64,000 nt of DNA from Aphis gossypii. Lineage: Eukaryota; Arthropoda; Insecta; Hemiptera; Aphididae. Shown in pieces: positions 54,911-64,000 of the stretch. The stretch lies in assembly GCF_020184175.1 (NCBI RefSeq), contig NC_065530.1:38417260-38481259 (forward strand), read 5' to 3'. The notes beneath the pieces were generated by a model. That model was not told the DNA's origin, made no database searches, and was given only the letters and a program-made list of their open reading frames with translations. The position numbers were made by a program, and so were the translations under genes. Positions within the stretch are counted from its first letter, which is position 1, and each line of letters begins with the position of its first letter.

Positions 54911-57327
54911 AACAGTAGACTTTTCCGTATTTTTAGTGGGTGGGTAAGTTAATCGGATATGGTGTGTTCATACTTATATAAACACAATATACGACTTCAA
55001 TAATACGTTTCAAGAACACGTCTGACGATATTATCAATAGCGGTGAACGAAAGATACCTATACAGACTTATATCATATAGAAGTATACACAAACGATAGA
55101 CCCATATATTTTATACGGTATTGTATTCTTCCGAGCAAGTGCTTCTCTAGAATATTATGTAATATATGAGTAGGTATGATATTTGTAACACGTATCGAAT
55201 ACGTGTTTGCCGCATATACAATATACATAATATTATAACGAGAGAATTTAAGGAACCACCCAAAAACCACTGCCACTGGTTTATATTATCCATATCTATC
55301 ATACGTATAGTAAATAATACATCGCCTTAAATAGACCCACGTGAACGGTGCAAAAAAAATGCACAGCGGAGTTCGGGGACAACAATTTACATTGTAATCT
55401 CTTCCGAAATGCTCATTAAATAACGTACACGATACACGATGTCGTCTTAAAGAGCATACATAACAATAATTAGGTACACGTTTAGGTAAACAATATTTTC
55501 ACAGAACAACAAACCGAATATTACGGATAAAATACAAGTAAACATTAAAAGCGACCTAATATCAAATATTTATTATTATAATACAAGTATTTTATTATAA
55601 ACATTGTATAAATATATAATATATATTATATAATGTACCTATAATACTAACTAAATTCCATTTTTTTTCTTTTTTTTGAAACATTTGAGTGTAGTATGAT
55701 TTTTTTTCTTTTGTAAAACTGTGTAGCGTATATTTAATATTTATTACCTATATTACAAATAATTAGACGAATTTATTGTGCATAATCGCATTTAACAATC
55801 GCGGTATCACTATCTATACTACTACTGCAGTTATACATCACATAACTAACCAATTTGTTCACTATATATAATATTATTATTATGTGTATAATATATATTA
55901 TGAATACTTCGATCGGAGTAAACTTGTTTTATTTACAATTTTTATTTCAAAGGAAAATACGACATCCGACGACCGTTCAGACTATATTCACGACGTATTT
56001 ATATACACTATATACCTACGTATTATATATTTATATACAATATATAATAAGTCGGTCTATAATAACATGGTGCCTATACAATAATTGCATAAGTGTTGCA
56101 AATCGCTTAGTCACGTTTTATCTAGCTTGATGCATACTTCTTTTTCACCTTTTCAATACAATAAAAGAACAGCCACACCTTCCGCCAAACGAAAACAATA
56201 TAACTTTTAGTCCGTATGACAGTTACATATATATGCTCTTTTTTCAATCCTTATTTCTCGGACTCGTGATTAATGGGCAGATAAATTGTAGCTTTTATTG
56301 TGAGCTGCAAACCATCTCACATTTCATACGTTGGAATTCTTGTTACCAAAAAAAAAAAAAATATAGGTATATATATAATAATATATAGTACCTATATATT
56401 ATATACCTATGTATAATAATATGGTTTTTGGTTAAGAGGTCATGACACCCTAAACCGATACCGACACATGAAACCACTATCACAGTTCATTTAGTACGAA
56501 AAAAATCGTACCTACTTTAATGTCGTAAAATAATTGGGAATATTTTTATGTAACACTGCGGAGTGCAGATAACTATTAAACTTATACTGTGATATACCTT
56601 CAAATGGACACGCGTACCGTTGTATGTATATACCTAGTGACAATATATTATATATACAAATATATAATATATATTATAATATGTGTACAATTCATTAAAA
56701 ATTTTACTACAGAAAAATAAAAATAAATTTAATATATAATATATTGTATACTTGAGAAATTCAATTTACAATCTATATTAGCTGTATAAATAAATTATAG
56801 TAATTATGTACAAAATCATTAAATCACCTTGAGTCAAGAGTGCCAACAGACTACTGCAGTTGTTAAGAACATGTTTTCAATATGTATAGGTAATCAGTAA
56901 TCACTAATTATCTTATCTAGACAAAACCTACTAAAAATTAACAACATCGCACACTTATATTATAAAACTGTGTGTTTAATATTGTATTTTATTCATTTAT
57001 CTACTGTAAAAATGTAAAACGAACAAAATATTAAACGTCTTATAATATCTCTGTGCTTCACTAATTACTACATTACATATTTACACGATGTATTTTAATG
57101 AGTACAGATTATTGGTGCCTGCATTTAATTTTATGTTTTTTAACTAAACCGTTTAGTCTAACTATTTATGATACCACACATAAAATACACCTAATATAAT
57201 AATATTGTATACCTACCTATTAAACCTATTGTACATATATATTATACATACATTATCTTAACATACAATCAACTGGATAAATCTAGATTTTAATGCGTAT
57301 ACTGCAGGTATATTATTGTATAGCTTA

Positions 57328-57349
57328 ATATATATATATATATATATAT
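57328..57349. repeat. (AT)n microsatellite
   Basis: About eleven AT units, uninterrupted. Confidence 0.85.
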
Positions 57350-57967
57350 CATTTTAAAACTATGTCATAAAAATAACTAACTACATATTTAAAACTTTTA
57401 TAACTATAGGTATAATATGAAAGAAAATGAATTATAATTTAATAGGTATAGTATATAGTAAATTCGATATCCATTTCAACAAATGAAGCGTTCGTAAAAA
57501 TATAGTGTATAAAATGTATTTAAATATATTAGAATTAGTACCTAAATATTATTAAATTAAATTAAAATCTCTCAATATATAGAACAATATAAGTATTAAT
57601 AAAGGATTGTGTAAAGTGCAATACTTTATTACTCTTTTTTGCATAATCTATTATACTTGTAATAAACTAATGAGTTTTTAAACTTTAAATATGTATGATA
57701 TTATTGTTTTATAAAAAAAATACGAATCAACTTTACCTCAAGTGAAAAAGAATTTTTACAATAGTTACAATGGTGTTGTTATATCTTGAAGTAGTAGTTC
57801 ACCACACCCAGTATTATTATTTAAAACGACATTTCTTAATGTATACCGTTCAAATAGAAGTCCGACATAATGTCCGAGTGATGGTTACTTAGGGTGTTAT
57901 ACAGATATCAAACAAATTCCAATAATATTTCATGGAAGTAAACATATTATATTGTACCGAACTGGTT

Positions 57968-58231
57968 TTATTCAACGCATCTGATTTCCATAATCGTAAT
58001 CGGATTCAATAAGCGGCTATGGACCACCAGCCATTCTACGCATAACGCAAATAGTTTCAACCAAAAACAATATTCACCGTCATTGCATATCGTTTTTTTT
58101 TTTTTAATATGTACAGATTTAGGTGCTCTTGATAGTTTATTCATCTTTACACAATTACTTAAATATTTAGTTTGACGCCCACTGGGTACCCGATAATAAA
58201 ACATTTCTAAATGGAGTGTTGTATTCGTCAT
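57968..58231 (-). other. Unrecognised 87-codon open frame, possible gene relic
   Basis: ATG at 58231 to TAA at 57968. It contains KLSRAPKSVHIKKKKTIC, then EYCFWLKLFALCVEWLVVHS and ends NPITIMEIRCVE. The composition is less AT-biased than neighbouring sequence. No family recognised and no clear splice sites. It could be a transposon or retrogene fragment, or chance. Confidence 0.2.
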
Positions 58232-61222
58232 ATATAAGTATGGATAGCATGAGAAATTTGTGAATCCAATTTTGTGGTATTAGCTTTAATAAAATAATAT
58301 ATTAACCTATTATTTAATTTAAAGATAAAAATAACCTGTATTCTTTCGTAGGTAAAGGTTTTATTGCAAAACTTAATTTTTAAGAGAGTTATGATGATTA
58401 TTAAATTTTAACATTTTACATAGGTACTTATAAATTGTTCAAAATTTAAATATTTAAAAATATATGTATCATGAAGACACAGATTTTACTCTTATATTAA
58501 AGCTAACACTATACAATTATTACTGCTGAACACAAATTGTACTACGTTATTAAGACAGTGACAATATGTATTTGCGAGCATTCTTTTAAGTTATAACTAA
58601 ATAAAGACATGTTTTATCTAATAAAAGTAGTTTAATACCAGATAAAAAAAAAATGAAATATTCACTTATAGCAACGAAGGATCATAAATTTAAAAACTTT
58701 TTAAAATCAAGCATTTTTTAATATGAACAAAATATAGACTGTAGATAAAGTCTTAATAAATATAAAAACTAGAATTAACCTATGTTTCTTTGAATTTATG
58801 ACAAATGACAGTTGTCAAACATTGGGCATGATAATACAAAATATATATGTACCAATGTACAACAAATAATGATTATAATATTTTAGTCCACGACATAGTA
58901 TTATTATTATTATTCTTATAAACAGAAGGTTATAGGCGTGCAGTGAACTATATCGAAATAACGTATATACATGATGTTCATACTATATTTCAAACAGATC
59001 AGTTATTCATGTATAGATGAGATATGATATTAGGTATATTGATTATGGAAATTACGTAATAACATTTAACTTCAATATCGTTTATCAGTATTTATATTTC
59101 ATTCTCTTGAAATCGCATTATTGTTCCATGCTCTAACAATTTTACGATTTACTTAAATAATTTTTATATTTAACGACTAAAAAAACTCAACAACACCAAC
59201 CACACGTAACACATCTACACACGACTATAGGCAAAGCATGTAAAGACTAGTTGGAAATAAATAAAAAATTCCTATACAATTATTTACACAGAAAAATTAT
59301 TGTTTTTATACAATTATTATACTTGATATATATATTATATATTTTTTATTAAATACATTTTATATAATCTATAATCCTTTTAAGTTATTAATGTTGAAAC
59401 ACAGTAAGAGTGAACGACACTAATACCAAATTTGTATTACGAGTGTCTTGTAGTTAAAGTTTGTAAAAAAATAAATGAAATATCTCAATTAGTATTTAGT
59501 ACTACTTAATCAAAGTATATTTTATTAAATAATATACATAATATAAATCATACTTGAGCCGTTATCAAAATATTAAAACCCTTACTACATTTATTAATTT
59601 TATCTTTCAACCTGCTAAATTCACAAAAAGTCCAATTATACCTCAAACACCGTTGTCGGCCACAATAGTATAATAAAATACAAGTGTCATAGATGATAGA
59701 AGTATTTAGAATCTTAGCAGTTCCTAGCAGGAAATCTGCGTATAATGTAATGAAAGTAACTGACTCAGTGACTGATGTGCTACCTATTATATATCTTTAT
59801 GAGTAGTCAGCTAACAGATTCGACAGGACGGATAATATATCTCAATTGAGATGATAGTGGGGCTCACTCAATACTTATTTTCATGAAATTTCGTCAAATT
59901 CGGACCGCACAATAAGTGTACAAAATAATAATAATAATAATATCCGCACTCAGATATGAATGATACAGATCAATCACTCCGCATATACTAACTCAAAAAT
60001 AGTTCAACCGAAAATGACTATGAACTGCAGTAATCTAAAACTGAATATATAACTAATAAATAGTTTTCAAGACATTGTTTGAAAACGATATATGTTTTTT
60101 AATATTGTGTTTTCGCACAAATTAAGAATCTTAATTAACTGTAGTCTATAGCCTAACAAAACATGATGCCCGTTTTCAAAATATTTCGCATTGTGATCGT
60201 CAAAATAAGATGTAAAAAGTCACCTATATTAAAATTAATCATGATTCCTTGTAAGAATATACAGTATCATATTCTTCTACGACCATTGCTTAGATATTAG
60301 AATTTATTATATTTATATGACATTGTTATGAAATTGAAATAGGTAGGATTTGGGAATCCAAAAAAATACCAAAAACATCACGATGTATAACAATATTATT
60401 ACTTTATTAGTTACCTATACTAAATGTCTATAACATATCATAAAAAAATATAAATTTTAATATTCAATAGAATATAAAATGGACGTTAGACAATTTATAC
60501 GTGTTTTAAAGGTATATAATTGGCAAGTATGATATTATTAGTCATTACTGATTAGTCTTTACTTCATCGATACTATTTCTTGATAGCCTTATAGGTTTAC
60601 AGTGTAGCGGCATACTGTCTAGTAATCATCACTTTAAATTTATACCATACATTTATACATAAATAATAAATTATACATGTTTAATTGTAAAGCCGGCTTT
60701 AATTACACATTCTATAGAAAAACAGAAATTGAAAAGTAAAATAAAAAGAATACAATTCTTATTTAAAATAGTTATAAACATATCATAATATGTAAAATAT
60801 TATAAAAGCTGGAGCTTAAAAATCATATTATGTATTAATATACCGTTTAGCAATTATATTTACTGTTTATTATTTTCGTATTAATTTAATAATATCATCA
60901 TGGTGTTCTGATAGGTAAATAAATATTTGAATTACAGTAACAATCGTAATAAAATAGAAAAACAAAAAAAGTGAAAAGTAAATAAAACGTTTTAAATTTT
61001 AATTATTAATTAAATCAACTAACAGACATACGTGACTGTGACATAATTATATATGCGTATTATGTTACTATACATATTTTATGATAAATAGTTCATCGTT
61101 CAAGACATAATATTTTTTTTTCAAAAAGACTCGATTTCACGGCCGACCGGGTTCGAAAAATTAAATAATCATTAAAAACATTTTATCTAACACACCACCA
61201 CTAGTCACTACGACCAACTCAC

Positions 61223-61440
61223 CACCACCAATGTTACACAAACATTAACATTTTGGCGGGACTTTTTCTTTTTTTATAGCGTTCCTAAATAATATTCTTT
61301 AGACACATCTGCCGGCCGGCTGACTCCCACTTGCCGACAATGTCGCCGCCGTCACTATTACCGCCGATCAACACAACAGACGACGGGCACGTGTATTTCC
61401 TCGTACATTTCTCTTCCATCAACTCTCCTCTTGGCTCTCC
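61223..61440 (-). promoter_or_regulatory. Candidate promoter and non-coding first exon of the main gene
   Basis: A CpG-richer stretch ends on the minus strand at GGTG|GTGAGTTGG (donor 61222-61217). A TATATAG-like box lies near 61470, which would place the start near 61440. No long coding frame is present, as expected for a 5' UTR exon. Linking it to the coding exons more than 20 kb away rests only on strand, the donor, and the unpaired UTR acceptor at 38433. Confidence 0.33.
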
Positions 61441-61772
61441 GCTACTCTTTTATCTTTCTCTTCCTTCTATATAATAGTATTATTATGCTATACGCGCGCG
61501 CGCACGTGTCCGACACCGGGCCAACGCGAAGCGTATTGTGCCGCTGTATATTATTTTCGGTGATTGTAATTTGTATTTTGTATAATATATACGATATATA
61601 CATAATATTAGGCGCATAACCCTATTTCTAAAAACGACAACAGGAAACGAAACTAACCGAGTTCTTATTATAGGTATAGGTACGTGCACAGAGGTATACA
61701 TGATACATCGTGTACATCATAGTTGGGATAGAAATTACGTTATTACCCGGTGTTTCATAAAGTTTTTTAATT

Positions 61773-61852
61773 ATGTACCCACGCGGCCACATAAGTACAC
61801 AACCACAACACAGTTTCCCTGCTTTCCAACTTCCGTTTCTAAAGCACTCGAG
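61773..61852 (+). CDS. Candidate first coding exon of a divergent plus-strand gene
   Basis: From ATG at 61773 an open frame of 26 codons (MYPRGHIS...FLKHS) runs exactly into CTCGAG|GTGAGTAAT and ends in phase 2. It starts about 330 bp from the candidate minus-strand start site, so the pair would share a bidirectional promoter. No following exon was found before 64000. It may be a non-coding first exon rather than coding. Product unknown. Confidence 0.25.
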
Positions 61853-61859
61853 GTGAGTA

Positions 61860-64000
61860 ATGACTAATAACTTATAGACGAGGATTCACGATTTAGGAAA
61901 AAAACAAATGTCCTGTACGATTAAAAGCAAAAATAAATTACTTAAATGAATTACGTTGCTTGCGATGAATGGGTTAACACTATATTTACTGTAACATAAA
62001 TATAACATAATATGTATGTGTTGCCAATATTATGCAGCGTACCTACCGTAGCTGGTTCAGCCAGTTTAAAAGTTTATTCCACATTTTATCGCATTAAGTC
62101 GTATAGACATCGATAGCTTATATAAAAAAAAACACTTATTACATAAGAATTTGTGCTATATTTCATAATGACAAAAATGTAAAATACTAAAATATTGTCA
62201 CCTTTTATAGTTATAGGTATGTCTTACAAAAAAAAATAATACCTACCTATAATAGATAAATTATATAACTATATATAAGTAGTATATTTAATTATTAATC
62301 GTAAGCAGTATAAACACGCAATTTTTAATCAGAACAACAGTAAACAATCATATTTTTAGTGGTAATGTAAATGAAATATAATTAAATATTAGGAAAGTTT
62401 CAATCAAGATTATAGTTGTATTTTTTATATGCATAACAAAGCATAAAAAAAATTCCTTTCTGTAAAACTAAAATATAACCTAAAAGGAATATATTATTTA
62501 TGGTATCAAAAAAATGAAATTTGAATAATCATATAAGTAAGTAATGGGTAGTACAATATTGCATACAATATTTTTATAAGTTATTATAGCAGTGGTGCAA
62601 ATACTCTCACTTGCGGTATTCAAAAACCTTACAACCCCTTCAAGACCTTAAATAAAACAAGATAGACTTACTATTATATACATTAAGTGGTTAATATATT
62701 TTTCTTAACTTACTTCTACAGGGTAATTAATAATTATGTATATTTATAAAAAACATATCAGTGATCTAAAGCTCATTTTCAGTTATTGAGAAAATGTATA
62801 TATTTTTTTTAATATCAATAAAAATAGTGTACACTAGCTTTACTGCTATAATGTCTCACATACAGCAGTCATACAATAAGTAACATGTAAGCAAATGAAT
62901 AAATAATAGATATTAAGAATAATAAACATAAAAAAGACAAGAAAAAAGAGATTCTCTCAATGGTAACAAGATTGTATAAACACATGTTAACAGTTGTACG
63001 CACAATGTAAAATATGACAATATAGTCAAAATGTAATATTTTTATAACTGTCTTTTATCATTTATTTATTTTTTTTTTTTTTACATTGGCGGCGCCCTCA
63101 AAATCTGCATAAGGATACTGTCCTTGGTTCAAACGTGCAGTATTGTATTAATATTAGATCGTTCACTTTGATGCAAGGAATGTAGTGGTTTTACAATGCA
63201 TACACCTATTTTTTCCTATAAATCCTTTTGTGAGAGTTTCATTTTTAATTTTCACAACAGTTTTTGTAATGTAAAGAAAAAAAACCAATGACTATATTTA
63301 GAAAAATGTTAAATAAATGTCAGAAAGGACAAGTTTTGACCAATTTGCTTTATACATACATATAATCATGATTACTATTATTTTTTTTTTTAGATTTAAT
63401 ATCATTAACCCATACCACTATTATAAATCAGTGTTAGCCATACTCAAAATCAATTGAGTAATTAGTGTGGTGAATTCCCCTACAATAGAAATACCTTATC
63501 TCTAAATAAACTAACAATTAGAAATGGCATACAACAAAAAAAATAAAATAAAAATAAATTTTATTTATTTTTTTTTTAGATTTTTTTAGTTTTTTTATTC
63601 ATATCATTATAAAAATCAAAATGAAATGTATATTTTTTAATTTAATTATTATTTGTTTTAATATAAGTACCTATCTTAACCCTATAATTATTGCTCGCTG
63701 CTAAAGTTTATATTATTATAGACATTAAATTATAATGAATAGATGAAGTTATGACATATTTGAGAGAGTTTACATAAGTATTTCCTTCATATAGTATTTA
63801 TAAGAGCTTATAGGACATAAGTCATTAAAATTGGGATAGTTGATAATCAACCGACATTTACGGTTCGGTTGATTCGGACTTTCATAGTATATTGCACACC
63901 GATTGCAATTGATACTTATAAACAGTATGTATTATACCCAAAGTGTTATCAGATATTATGTTAAACTTTTTTCCTTTTTACTAGTTTAAACTATATTTTA
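61860..64000. other. AT-rich stretch, nothing recognised
   Basis: Only poly-T/poly-A tracts and short frames below 60 codons. It could be the first intron of a plus-strand gene starting at 61.77 kb. Confidence 0.55.

Larger units (their letters stand above)
50382..61220. other. AT-rich stretch with small mobile elements
   Basis: Holds the palindrome at 51.2 kb, the compound microsatellite, and the elements at 53.5 and 54.75 kb. The rest shows no gene apart from the weak frame at 57.97-58.23 kb. Confidence 0.5.

Noticed and set aside
1..64000. tRNA genes and CRISPR arrays
   Set aside because: Looked for B-box GGTTCGA-type sequences with matching arms, and for regularly spaced direct repeats; none found beyond isolated motif hits such as GGGTTCGAA at 9.09 and 61.15 kb without a cloverleaf.

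Overview
The window is very AT-rich (roughly three quarters A+T by eye). It has spliced genes, short TA/TG and CA microsatellites, frequent short palindromes built on GGTACCTA and TATAATATTA, and small inverted-repeat elements. There are no bacterial-style operons, no ribosome-binding-site gene starts, and no rRNA or tRNA that I could find. The texture resembles a hemipteran insect, most likely an aphid. That is an inference from sequence style, not from a marker gene.

Only one gene can be reconstructed with confidence. It is a minus-strand, multi-exon gene with coding exons between 38410 and about 28293. Four internal exons (31947-32181, 31229-31482, 30728-31019, 29191-29546) have proper AG/GT borders and keep one reading frame. 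Two alternative first coding exons both end in phase 0 and can join the same second exon. One is distal (38339-38410, MASKKL...). The other is proximal (32259-32348, MSYTTW...), with a TATAAATA box about 165 bp upstream of its ATG. At the 3' end, either the fifth exon reads through to a stop at 29161, or it splices at 29190 into two small exons (28409-28451 and 28293-28324). The product is about 412-433 aa, mostly low-complexity and Ser-rich, with a basic nuclear-localisation-like patch, a CxxC pair and a KVYF motif. I do not recognise the family. The gene probably has non-coding 5' exons further right: an acceptor at 38433, a candidate exon at 50231-50381, and a candidate first exon with a GTGAGT donor at 61222. 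If all belong together the locus covers about 33 kb.

Other possible gene starts are weaker. A GC-rich patch at 25.63-25.95 kb has a 42-codon minus-strand ORF that ends exactly at a GTCAGT donor. A plus-strand exon at 61773-61852 ends at GTGAGT, divergent from the 61.2 kb candidate promoter. A few micro-exon candidates lie in the left 13 kb.

Layout: 1-25.6 kb is mostly non-coding, with a TA-flanked small DNA element (16.2-16.9 kb), one copy of a TTAA-flanked inverted-repeat element (14.7-15.1 kb) and a near-perfect 19-bp-stem hairpin (19.13 kb). 25.6-26.0 kb is the candidate first exon. 28.3-38.4 kb is the reconstructed gene. 38.4-61.2 kb is intron-like or upstream sequence with a truncated LINE (49.5-50.1 kb), a second and much better preserved TTAA long-hairpin element (53.53-53.97 kb), a small GTCAGGCACGTA-ended element (54.75-54.91 kb) and several inverted repeats. 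61.2-61.9 kb is a CpG-richer bidirectional start region. 61.9-64 kb is featureless AT-rich DNA.
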